Below are positions 1-10,522 of a stretch of 64,000 bases of DNA, one piece after another. The stretch covers positions 1,798,001 through 1,862,000 of the forward strand of contig OY294070.1 of the NCBI GenBank assembly GCA_958510875.1, read 5' to 3'. The notes under the pieces were generated by a model. The model was given only the letters and a program-made list of their open reading frames with translations. It had not been told where the DNA came from and searched no databases. The DNA is from Endomychus coccineus. Taxonomy: Eukaryota > Arthropoda > Insecta > Coleoptera > Endomychidae. The position numbers and the translations under genes are program-made. The number at the start of each line of letters is the position of its first letter. Position 1 is the first letter of the stretch.

Positions 1-69
1 CCAAATTTCACAGCAATAATATTAAGGGCAGTGGAGACATAAAATAAGTTGAAAATGCTATATATGTTA

Positions 70-290
70 GGAAAATAATAGAGAAAGGCACTGATTAATA
101 TTTTATTACGATGTTTTGTACACGAGAGCTCTTTACAAGTTGAATAATAATATGTTAATGCTCTACCTCGCGTTCTCACTTGCCGAGGTTCGGTTGTTAG
201 GGGCTTCCCCGTAATCGCCAATAGCTCTGGATCCGACGGACTGGCGCCGGAGATGACCTCAGCCAGTTGTAGTAGTTAGTCAACCCAATA
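70..290 (-). other. Possible LTR fragment (unproven)
   Basis: A GC-richer patch (about 165-285) sits in very AT-rich DNA. Read on the minus strand it runs into a signal-like AATAAA and a pyrimidine-rich stretch, an R-U5-like layout. No second LTR, primer-binding site or coding region is visible, so this is only a suggestion. Confidence 0.2.
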
Positions 291-475
291 TTACCAGCAT
301 TTATGCCAGCCAACATATATTCAGGAATTATTACAGATGAAAACATAAATGAAATCAACAGGTAGCATATTTAACAAAGCGAATTAGAAAACTAATTTAC
401 CAATTTTATCAGTTAAGGGATATTTTGAGTATAAATATATTGATTTTGGTATACAAATCCCTAGTGGAATCACTT

Positions 476-735
476 TTAAGATATGGAATAATGATTTGGG
501 GAGCATTATATTAAAATTCATTAAAAACCTTTACTACAATTCAAGATTATATACAAACAAATTGCTGAAAGTATCTAACTCTAATAAAAATGTGCATGCA
601 AGGTTTGCTTACCATCTAGCCTCAAAGGCTTACAATTTAATGCCTTTGCATATTAGGAATATTAAAAGATTTTCAATGCAATGTACGTTTATAAATGACA
701 ACCAAATTACTTTTATAAAACTAATTGATTAATTT
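476..735 (+). pseudogene. Remnant of non-LTR retrotransposon reverse transcriptase C-terminus
   Basis: One frame reads LRYGIMIWG just before 500, matching the motif that follows the RT core in many LINE ORF2 proteins. A neighbouring frame continues to a stop near 732 with a tail of the type NKNVHARFAYHLASKAYN followed by PLHIRNI, which resembles the usual LINE ending (a Leu-Pro-x-x-Ile-Arg-Asn motif). The change of frame and the lack of an open upstream RT show a short, 5'-truncated, dead copy. The clade cannot be named. Confidence 0.6.
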
Positions 736-1398
736 ACTTTACTTTGTATTTATAATTATAAATAACAAATAAATAAAACTATGATAAATACGTTCTGCAC
801 AAAACAAAACACTTAGGTGCATGTTTATAGAAAACAATGTAGCGATAGGTACAATCAGCGAAGTGATTTTTAAACAGTATGTATCATTTTGCACTAAGTT
901 CATTTTATATTAGGTATATTAAGAAACATATATAAATTTACTGTTAATTTTAGTAAGAACTGTTGCTGATACACAATGAATATGAAACGATATAATCAGG
1001 TATTTGTATTTAATCGTAATTGTAATTAATTTTAGTTTTAATAATCATTGTTAATTTTAATAATAGATAATAAATAAATGATAAAAAGAATAATAATAAT
1101 ATTAACAGTTTTTAAATTTGATATGTATACAAATACTGATGTATATAAATGAAATGAAATCTAGAGGATTTCACAGTTTGTGGCTATTATGTTTTAAAAC
1201 TTAGTCAATATTCGCCAAGTCTTGTGATTTTTCAGACTTGACACATCAAAGCTGGCTTAACTAAAATATGTATGTATTCTTTCAACTTGAGGTACAAGTT
1301 TTTTTCATAATTGCAATAGTCTCTTTCATTTTTTTTGATAATTCACTTCTGTATATTTACATCAAGTATTATGATATCTTCCTGTATATTCACATTTA
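736..1398. other. 3' flank of zinc-finger gene 1
   Basis: No gene seen. From about 1088 onward the sequence is a diverged copy of about 10190-10520, the 3' flank of the second zinc-finger gene, so it belongs to the tandem duplication. It probably contains the ancestral 3' UTR. The part before 1088 is AT-rich and featureless. Confidence 0.55.
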
Positions 1399-4300
1399 TC
1401 ATTTGCCAACTTCCTTATGTTTATACTTAATACGTTTTTTTAAAGCTGACCTATAAGAGCTTCTATAATCACAATACGGACACTTGTGCATAGTCTCTTG
1501 TGTGTTTAGAGTTGATGTGATGTTTCAGATTTGATTTCTCAGCATATTCAAAATCGCAATACTGACACTTGTGCATATTCTCTCTTGTGTGTTTAGAGTT
1601 GATGTGATTTTTCAAGTGATACTTCCGAGTGCTTCCATAATCGCAATACTGACACTTGTGAATCTTCTCTCTTGTATGTTTGGAGTTGATGTGACTTTTT
1701 AAAGCTGAGCTATAAGAGCTTTCGAAATCACAATACAAACACTTGTGGACGTTCTCTCTTGTGTGTTTAGAGTTGATGTGATTTTTTAAATGATCCTTCT
1801 GAGTGCTTTCAAAATCACAATACAGACACTTGTAGATCTTCTCTCTTGTGTGTTTGGAGTTGATGTGACTTTTTAAAGCTGAGCTATAAGAGCTTTCAAA
1901 ATCACAATACAAACACTTGTGGACATTCTCTCTTGTGTGTTTAGAGTTGATGTGATTTTTCAAGTGATACTTCCGAGTGCTTCCATAATCGCAATACTGA
2001 CACTTGTGAATCTTCTCTCTTGTATGTTTGGAGTTGATGTGACTTTTTAAAGCTGAGCTATAAGAGCTTTCGAAATCACAATACAAACACTTGTGAACAT
2101 TCTCTCTCGTGTGTTTAGAGTTGATGTGATTTTTCAAGTGATACTTCCATAATCGCAATACTGACACTTGTGAATCTTCTCTCTTGTATGTTTGGAGTTG
2201 ATGTGACTTTTTAAAGCTGAGCTATAAGAGCTTTCAAAATCACAATACAAACACTTGTGCATATTCTCTCTTGTGTGTTTAGAGTTGATGTGATTTTTCA
2301 AGTGATACTTCCGAGTGCTTCCATAATCGCAATACTGACACTTGTGAATCTTCTCTCTTGTATGTTTGGAGTTGATGTGACTTTTTAAAGCTGAGCTATA
2401 AGAGCTTTCGAAATCACAATACAAACACTTGTGAACATTCTCTCTCGTGTGTTTAGAGTTGATGTGATTTTTCAAGTGATACTTCCGAGTGCTTCCATAA
2501 TCGCAATACTGACACTTGTGAATCTTCTCTCTTGTATGTTTGGAGTTGATGTGACTTTTTAAAGCTGAGCTATAAGAGCTTTCAAAATCACAATACAAAC
2601 ACTTGTGAACATTCTCTCTCGTGTGTTTAGAGTTGATGTGATTTTTTAAGTGATCCTTCTGAGTGCTTCCATAATCGCAATACTGACACTTGTGAATCTT
2701 CTCTCTTGTGTGTTTGGAGTTGATGTGACTTTTTAAAGCTGAGCTATAAGAGCTTTCAAAATCGCAATACTGACACTTGTGCATATTCTCTCTTGTGTGT
2801 TTAGAGTTGATGTGATTTTTCAAGTGATACTTCCGAGTGCTTCCATAATCGCAATACTGACACTTGTGAATCTTCTCTCTTGTATGTTTGGAGTTGATGT
2901 GACTTTTTGAAGCTGAGCTATAAGAGCTTTCGAAATCACAATACAAACACTTGTGGACATTCTCTCTCGTGTGTTTAGAGTTGATGTGATTTTTTAAGTG
3001 ATCCTTCTGAGTGCTTCCATAATCACAATACAGACACTTGTGAATCTTCTCTCTTGTGTGTTTGGAGTTGATGTGACCTTTTAAAGCTGAGCTATAAGAG
3101 CTTTCAAAATCACAATACAAACACTTGTGAACATTCTCTCTCGTGTGTTTAGAGTTGATGTGATTTTTTAAGTGATCCTTCTGAGTGCTTCCATAATCAC
3201 AATACAGACACTTGTGAATCTTCTCTCTTGTGTGTTTGGAGTTGATGTGACTTTTTAAAGCTGAGCTATAAGAGCTTTCAAAATCACAATACAAACACTT
3301 GTGAACATTCTCTCTCGTGTGTTTAGAGTTGATGTGATTTTTTAAGTGATCCTTCTGAGTGCTTCCATAATCGCAATACTGACACTTGTGAATCTTCTCT
3401 CTTGTGTGTTTGGAGTTGATGTGACTTTTTAAAGCTGAGCTATAAGAGCTTTCAAAATCACAATACAAACACTTGTGAACATTCTCTCTCGTGTGTTTAG
3501 AGTTGATGTGATTTTTTAAGTGATCCTTCTGAGTGCTTCCATAATCACAATACAGACACTTGTGAATCTTCTCTCTTGTGTGTTTGGAGTTGATGTGACT
3601 TTTTAAAGCTGAGCTATAAGAGCTTTCAAAATCACAATACAAACACTTGTGAACATTCTCTCTCGTGTGTTTAGAGTTGATGTGATTTTTTAAGTGATCC
3701 TTCTGAGTGCTTCCATAATCGCAATACTGACACTTGTGAATCTTCTCTCTTGTGTGTTTGGAGTTGATGTGACTTTTTAAAGCTGAGCTATAAGAGCTTT
3801 CGAAATCACAATACAAACACTTGTGGACATTCTCTCTCATGTGTTTAGAGTTGATGTGATTTTTTAAGTGATCCTTCTGAGTGCTTCCATAATCGCAATA
3901 CTGACACTTGTGAATCTTCTCTCTTGTGTGTTTGGAGTTGATGTGACTTTTTAAAGCTGAGCTATAAGAGCTTTCGAAATCACAATACAAACACTTGTGG
4001 ACATTCTCTCTCGTGTGTTTAGAGTTGATGTGATTTTTTAAGTGATCCTTCTGAGTGCCTCCATAATCGCAATACTGACACTTGAGAATCTTCTCTGTTG
4101 TGTGTTTGGAGTTGATGTGACTTTTCAAAGCTGAGCTATAAGAGCTTTCAAAATCACAATACAAACACTTGTGGACATTCTCTCTCGTGTGTTTAGAGTT
4201 GATGTGATTTTTTCAGTGATCCTTCTGAGTGCTTCCATAATCGCAATACTGACACTTGTGAATCTTCTCTCTTGTATGTTTGGAGTTGATGTGACTTTTT

Positions 4301-4506
4301 AAAGCTGAGCTATAAGAGCTTTCGAAATCACAATACAAACACTTGTGGACATTCTCTCTCGTGTGTTTAGAGTTGATGTGATTTTTTAAGTGATCCTTCT
4401 GAGTGCTTCCATAATCGCAATACTGACACTTGTGAATCTTCTCTCTTGTGTGTTTGGAGTTGATGTGACTTTTTAAAGCTGAGCTATAAGAGCTTTCAAA
4501 ATCACA
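1399..4506 (-). pseudogene. Untranslated continuation of gene 1 finger array
   Basis: About 35 more finger units lie beyond the TAA at 4507-4509. In-frame coding is broken by a second stop near 4214 (Leu TTA to TGA), by a 10-bp deletion near 2148 between two CTTCC direct repeats, and by a 2-bp deletion near 1493. The final unit in its own frame (about 1399-1489) still encodes HKCPYCDYRSS...KHKEVGK and a TGA. It matches the last finger of the paralogous array, ending KHKEVGR, so this was the original C-terminus. Long frames survive between lesions (4164-2134 is open), so decay is recent or the array has been homogenised. Confidence 0.75.
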
Positions 4507-7500
4507 TTACAAACACTTGTGAACATTTTCTCTCGTGTGTTTAGAGTTGATGTGATTTTTTAAGTGATCCTTCTGAGTGCTTCCATAATCACAATACAGA
4601 CACTTGTGAATCTTCTCTCTTGTGTGTTTGGAGTTGATGTGACTTTTTAAAGCTGAGCTATAAGAGCTTTCAAAATCACAATACAAACACTTGTGAACAT
4701 TCTCTCTTGTGTGTTTAGAGTTGATGTGATTTTTTAAATGATCCTTCTGAGTGCCTCCATAATCGCAATACTGACACTTGTGAATCTTCTCACTTGTATG
4801 TTTGGAGTTGATGTGACTTTTTAAAGCTGAGCTATAAGAGCTTTCGAAATCACAATACAAACACTTGTGGACATTCTCTCTCGTGTGTTTAGAGTTGATG
4901 CGATTTTTTAAGTGATCCTTCTGAGTGCTTCCATAATCGCAATACTGACACTTGTGAATCTTCTCTCTTGTGTGTTTGGAGTTGATGTGACTTTTTAAAG
5001 CTGAGCTATAAGAGCTTTCAAAATCACAATACAAACACTTGTGAACATTCTCTCTCGTGTGTTTAGAGTTGATGTGATTTTTTAAGTGATCCTTCTGAGT
5101 GCTTCCATAATCGCAATACTGACACTTGTGAATCTTCTCTCTTGTGTGTTTGGAGTTGATGTGACTTTTTAAAGCTGAGCTATAAGAGCTTTCAAAATCA
5201 CAATACAAACACTTGTGAACATTCTCTCTTGTGTGTTTAGAGTTGATGTGATTTTTTAAATGATCCTTCTGAGTGCCTCCATAATCGCAATACTGACACT
5301 TGTGAATCTTCTCTCTTGTATGTTTGGAGTTGATGTGACTTTTTAAAGCTGAGCTATAAGAGCTTTCGAAATCACAATACAAACACTTGTGGACATTCTC
5401 TCTCGTGTGTTTAGAGTTGATGTGATTTTTTAAGTGATCCTTCTGAGTGCTTCCATAATCGCAATACTGACACTTGTGAATCTTCTCTCTTGTATGTTTG
5501 GAGTTGATGTGACTTTTTAAAGCTGAGCTATAAGAGCTTTCGAAATCACAATACAAACACTTGTGGACATTCTCTCTCGTGTGTTTAGAGTTGATGTGAT
5601 TTTTTAAGTGATCCTTCTGAGTGCTTCCATAATCGCAATACTGACACTTGTGAATCTTCTCTCTTGTGTGTTTAGAGTTGATGTGACTTTTTAAAGCTGA
5701 GCTATAAGAGCTTTCAAAATCACAATACAAACACTTGTGAACATTCTCTCTCGTGTGTTTAGAGTTGATGTGATTTTTTAAGTGATCCTTCTGAGTGCTT
5801 CCATAATCGCAATACTGACACTTGTGAATCTTCTCTCTTGTGTGTTTGGAGTTGATGTGACTTTTTAAAGCTGAGCTATAAGAGCTTTCAAAATCACAAT
5901 ACAAACACTTGTGAACATTCTCTCTCGTGTGTTTAGAGTTGATGTGATTTTTTAAGTGATCCTTCTGAGTGCTTCCATAATCGCAATACTGACACTTGTG
6001 AATCTTCTCTCTTGTGTGTTTAGAGTTGATGTGACGTTTCAGATTTAACTTCTCAGTGTTTTCATAATCACAATACTGACACTTGTGCATATCCTCTCTT
6101 GTGTGTTTAGAGTTGATGTGACGTTTCAATTTTGCCTCCTGCACATTTTCATAATCGCAATACTGACACTTGTGTATATTCTCTCTTGTGTGTTTAGAGT
6201 TGATGTGATTTTTTAAGTGATCCTTCCGAGTGCTTCCAAAATCGCAATACTGACACTTGAGAATCTTCTCTCTTGTGTGTTTGGAGTTGATGTGATTTTT
6301 TAAGTGATCCTTCCGAGTGCTTCCAAAATCGCAATACTGACACTTGAGAATCTTCTCTCTTGTGTGTTTAGAGTTGATGTGATTTTTTAAGTGATCCTTC
6401 CGAGTGCTTCCAAAATCGCAATACTGACACTTGTGAACATTCTCTCTTGTGTGTTTAGAGTTGATGTGATTTTTTAAATGATCCTTCTGAGTGCCTCCAT
6501 AATCGCAATACTGACACTTGTGAATCTTCTCTCTTGTGTGTTTAGAGTTGATGTGACGTTTCAGATTTAACTTCTCAGTGTTTTCATAATCACAATACTG
6601 ACACTTGTGCATATCCTCTCTTGTGTGTTTAGAGTTGATGTGACGTTTCAATTTTGCCTCCTGCACATTTTCATAATCGCAATACTGACACTTGTGTATA
6701 TTCTCTCTTGTGTGTTTAGAGTTGATGTGATTTTTTAAGTGATCCTTCCGAGTGCTTCCAAAATCGCAATACTGACACTTGAGAATCTTCTCTCTTGTGT
6801 GTTTGGAGTTGATGTGATTTTTTAAGTGATCCTTCCGAGTGCTTCCAAAATCGCAATACTGACACTTGAGAATCTTCTCTCTTGTGTGTTTAGAGTTGAT
6901 GTGATTTTTTAAGTGATCCTTCCGAGTGCTTCCAAAATCGCAATACTGACACTTGTGAACATTCTCTCTTGTGTGTTTAGAGTTGATGTGATTTTTTAAA
7001 TGATCCTTCTGAGTGCCTCCATAATCGCAATACTGACACTTGTGAATCTTCTCTCTTGTGTGTTTAGAGTTGATGTGACGTTTCAGATTTAACTTCTCAG
7101 TGTTTTCATAATCACAATACTGACACTTGTGCATATCCTCTCTTGTGTGTTTAGAGTTGATGTGACGTTTCAATTTTGCCTCCTGCACATTTTCATAATC
7201 GCAATACTGACACTTGTGTATATTCTCTCTTGTGTGTTTAGAGTTGATGTGATTTTTTAAGTGATCCTTCCGAGTGCTTCCAAAATCGCAATACTGACAC
7301 TTGAGAATCTTCTCTCTTGTGTGTTTGGAGTTGATGTGATTTTTTAAATGGTCCTTCTGAGTGCTTCCATAATCACAATACAGACACTTGTAGATCTTCT
7401 CTCTTGTGTGTTTAGAGTTGATGTGATTTTTTAAATGGTCCTTCTGAGTGCTTCCATAATCACAATACAGACACTTGTAGATCTTCTCTCTTGTGTGTTT

Positions 7501-7690
7501 GGAGTTGATGTGACTTTTTAAAGCTGAGCTATAAGAGCTTTCAAAATCACAATACAAACACTTGTGGATTTTCTCTCTTGTGTGTTTGGAATTGATGTGA
7601 CTTTTTAAAACTGAGCTAAAAGGGCTTTCATAATCGCAATACTGACACTTGTGTATCTTCGCTCTTTTTATCTTAATGGAGTTGATGTGA
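1469..7690 (-). repeat. 87-bp coding tandem repeat (finger units)
   Basis: The unit is exactly one finger plus linker (29 codons, 87 bp). Many units alternate as a 174-bp dimer, and one six-finger block (522 bp; about 6010-6530, 6530-7050 and part of 7050-7300) is repeated nearly identically. Synonymous sites are also nearly identical between units, which suggests recent unequal exchange or gene conversion. Confidence 0.9.
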
Positions 7691-8251
7691 CTTTTCAAAT
7701 TTGACAACAGAGGACTTCCAAAATCGCAACCCCTTTTGCCTTTCCTATCAACATAATTTTTCGAAGTATTTTCACTTGTATTACTGACTGCAGATACCAA
7801 CTTAGAGGATGGAGTATCACGATAAGCGGAACATTCTTTTTCCATGTTATGTGCAACCATCACATGATTTTCCATCTTTGTCACATCATGAAAATTATAC
7901 CCACTACCTTGGCATTCCAATGAGTCCTTTGAACCCAGAATTCCAATAGTACTGTACAATCCCTTGTCCTCTGAATAATCAAAATCAATTATATCTTTAC
8001 ATACGTCATCTAGACGGCACTTCTCGATTCTGAAAATGATATTTTTACTTGTTTAACACCCCAATAAGATACGTTGTATTCGTGAGTCATTCGATTCTTT
8101 CTGATTTATTAATTGACAAAACTTACTTTATATTGAATTCCTGGCAATCTACAAACTGTTCTTTGATTTCATCTATGTATTCGGGAATATTTTCGTATTT
8201 AATTTCAATCTGATCTTCCCAATTTGAATAATTCTTAACTGTTGATGACAT
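4507..8251 (-). CDS. C2H2 zinc-finger array protein, gene 1 (1,215 aa)
   Basis: Two exons. Exon 1 (8251-8127) starts at ATG with MSSTVKNYSNWEDQIEIK and ends at donor GTAAGT; exon 2 starts at 8029 after TTTTCAG. The phase fits (AA|A) and the joined frame runs to a TAA at 4507. The acidic N-terminus has no ZAD, KRAB or BTB domain that I recognise. One degenerate finger lacking its first Cys is followed by 36 complete fingers, each 29 residues (C-x2-C-x12-H-x4-H) with a TREKI/TRENV-type linker in place of TGEKP. The finger types are few: QKDHLKN and YSSALKS alternate over the C-terminal half, while RKDHLKN, QEAKLKR and EKLNLKR form a repeated six-finger block in the N-terminal half. One finger has its first His changed to Arg (LKNRINSKH). 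A sequence-specific nuclear DNA- or RNA-binding role is inferred. The TAA is a Tyr codon mutated inside a finger, so the protein has probably lost its ancestral C-terminus. Confidence 0.8.
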
Positions 8252-9130
8252 GTTTAGTGATAGTATTGATTGGATGGTTTCAAACAAAGGGATGTTTGCG
8301 GGTTGCGGACAAGAACGAAATATGAGCATAGAGATGTAGATCTCTATGAATATGAGTTGAAGTTAAACTCTATCCATAGATATTATATAAGTACACACCA
8401 CGGTCGTACATACAGGTCTGGGGACTCGTATGTTTGACATGAGTCTCTTACGCGTCGCCAAACTCGTAGTCCCTCATTCAGCCACTAGCTAGCGCTTGGA
8501 TCGAAGTGGTGAAACGATTTCTTTCCGGAATCGCAAGCAGTGTTACTAAGTATTCTGATTTGAGAGAGGAATAGAACTGTTACTCTTGTCAAAATGTATT
8601 ACTCACCTTAAAAATAACTTCCCTTTTTCGTTATACATGACGCACACAAAAGTCCTCGTTAAAACGATTTTTATCCGGAATCGCAAGCATCCACTTTTTT
8701 CGCTTTTCCGCATCTTTCGGCACTTTAAAAACAGAAATTTCTTGCTTTACACTTTTGTACCCCGTTTTGCATTTCGGCACAATGCACGGTTTCGTAAATT
8801 GTTTCTAAGAACGCAGGTATTCCTTGTGTACAAGTCAACTGACAGTTGTCAGAGTACACGGTCGTATACGTGCCAGAGAACATACCTCGCCACCCGTGAC
8901 GTCTTTTGATATTACGCGACAGTCGACGCTTAGCGGTCCCACTTCTCACATAGGAAACATCCCCGAGTTTCCAGACCTGTATGTACGACCGTGGCATACA
9001 CACATGGACAGCGTATCAGGGTTTTTCATGGACACGGCTACACGGGCTACATAAGGAACAGCTGATTTGGGGCAGATCGTCGTTCTGTTCTCGCCATATG
9101 AGTAGGTACATGTTAATGTAATGTATTATA
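8252..9130 (-). promoter_or_regulatory. 5' flank of zinc-finger gene 1
   Basis: This DNA lies directly upstream of the ATG and is shared, rearranged, with the flank of gene 2 (17284-18150). It is the likely promoter/5' UTR region, but no TATA box or initiator could be fixed. It contains an inverted repeat (8396-8430 against 8963-8997) and a short palindrome around 8836-8850 (AACTGACAGTTGTCAG) that is also present in the gene 2 flank. Open frames here are fragments on both strands and do not look coding. Confidence 0.5.
8396..8997. repeat. Inverted repeat pair upstream of gene 1
   Basis: CCACGGTCGTACATACAGG at about 8398 recurs in reverse complement at about 8977-8996, with extended similarity into 'tctgg..actcg'. 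The same pair flanks 17474-18055 at gene 2. The arms could be the ends of a 0.6-kb insertion older than the gene duplication, or an inverted duplication in the promoter. Confidence 0.6.
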
Positions 9131-10015
9131 CTAGCAACCCACGCGGAATTCGGCTAGAATAAAAAGTGACGCTCATTAATTCGCGATATTTATTCAAAGT
9201 AATAATAAATTTGTTTTAAAAGTAAATCAAATATTAGGTTTTAATTATATACAAAATGCAATAGTCAAGTATAAATGTACAAATATTTACAATTTTCAGC
9301 TCTTAATATAAAATTGAAATTATGATTTACATATAAAATTTACAAAATTTCAATATATCCAGGATTTTTAGTAGAAACTTTAATTATCAGCTGTGATAGA
9401 CGGTTGTTTTCGACCCGTTATATACTACTTACCTAAAAAAGAAAAATGGCTTCAATCTAGTGAAATTTAGATTATTTTTTTATATTCCTAGATCCCTCTG
9501 CTGCGGTCAAGCCACATGGTGCAGAGGATCTCAACAACAACTTAAAAACAACCTTTATTCTGTCACTTGAAAGTAATCAAAATTTTTGATCAAACCTATG
9601 CGAGTAATAAAAAACTGGCCACTTTACATACATTTTTTTAAATAATTTTTTGTTGATTTCCTTTTACGATGCGCTTAATTTTAATATGATGAATTCATAT
9701 ATTCATAGAAAATAAATTAAAAAATAAAATTTAAAAATTGAAACATTTAACATTTTCGAAAAAAAAAATTGAAATTGTAACTTTTCAGACTAATTATGGT
9801 ATGCTGAATCCAAATCTGAAATTATTTTTCATCTATCTCCTATAGTTTTTTATAAAATCAGTTTTTTTTATTTTGAGGTCAAAGGTCACTGAAAATCAAA
9901 AATCGAAAACCGTTTGTAATGTTCAGCCCATGACCTTTCGATTGATATATAACATGTGCATGTAAGTCTAACGGTCTAGGAGTAATGCTTACAGTAGCGT
10001 TATACATATATATAT
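9131..10015. mobile_element. Insertion present only beside copy 1, possibly RTE-like non-LTR element
   Basis: Sequences that flank this segment (about 9110-9130 and 10018-10075) are adjacent to each other at 18120-18200 beside copy 2, so about 0.88 kb was inserted after the duplication (or lost from copy 2). The insert starts 'ctagcaacccacgcgg' and ends in a (TA)n-type microsatellite near 9998-10015. A microsatellite tail is usual for RTE-type non-LTR elements. No coding sequence survives. It also carries a degenerate form of the 'GCTGAAnnCGAATC' motif near 9803. Confidence 0.5.
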
Positions 10016-10522
10016 ATAGATAGTTTTTATGAGAAAATAGCATTTTTAAAAATTATAGTAGTTCTTTAGTTGATTGCCCTTTTACTTTCATTTTATTTAA
10101 TGATATGGTATAATACTATAACAATTTGACATTAGGGTTTTAATAGTGAAATGTCTGATTAATTAGCTTTATAGGATACTTTTATTATGATATTATTAGT
10201 TTTTAAATTTAACAAGTACACAAATACTAATGTAAATAAATGAAATGAAATCTGAGGATTCCAGTTTGTGGTTTTTTTGTTCTTTTGGTTGTAACAATTT
10301 CTTGAAGAACGTTGATTCTACAACTTAGCCAACATTCGCCAAGTCTTGTGATTTCTCAGACTTGACACATCAAAGCTGGCTCAACCAAAATGTGTATGTA
10401 TTCTTTCAACTTGAGGTATAAGTTTCTCTCATAATTGCATTAGTCTCTTTCATCTTTCTTGATAATTCACTTCTGTATATTTACATCAAGTATTTTGATG
10501 TCTTCCTGTAAATTCATATTTA
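10016..10522. other. Spacer and 3' flank of zinc-finger gene 2
   Basis: The first part (10018-10075) matches 18160-18200, the DNA beyond the far end of copy 2. From about 10190 it matches the 3' flank of copy 1. No gene seen. Confidence 0.55.

Larger units (their letters stand above)
1088..9130. repeat. Tandem segmental duplication, copy 1 (whole zinc-finger gene)
   Basis: The 3' flank, finger array, intron, first exon and about 850 bp of upstream DNA all have counterparts in 10190-18150. Matching landmarks are the ATG exon (8127-8251 against 17153-17283), the intron acceptor (8029 against 17047) and the upstream block ending in 'taggtacatgttaat' (about 9110 against 18123). Spacing between copies is about 9.0 kb. 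Confidence 0.85.
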
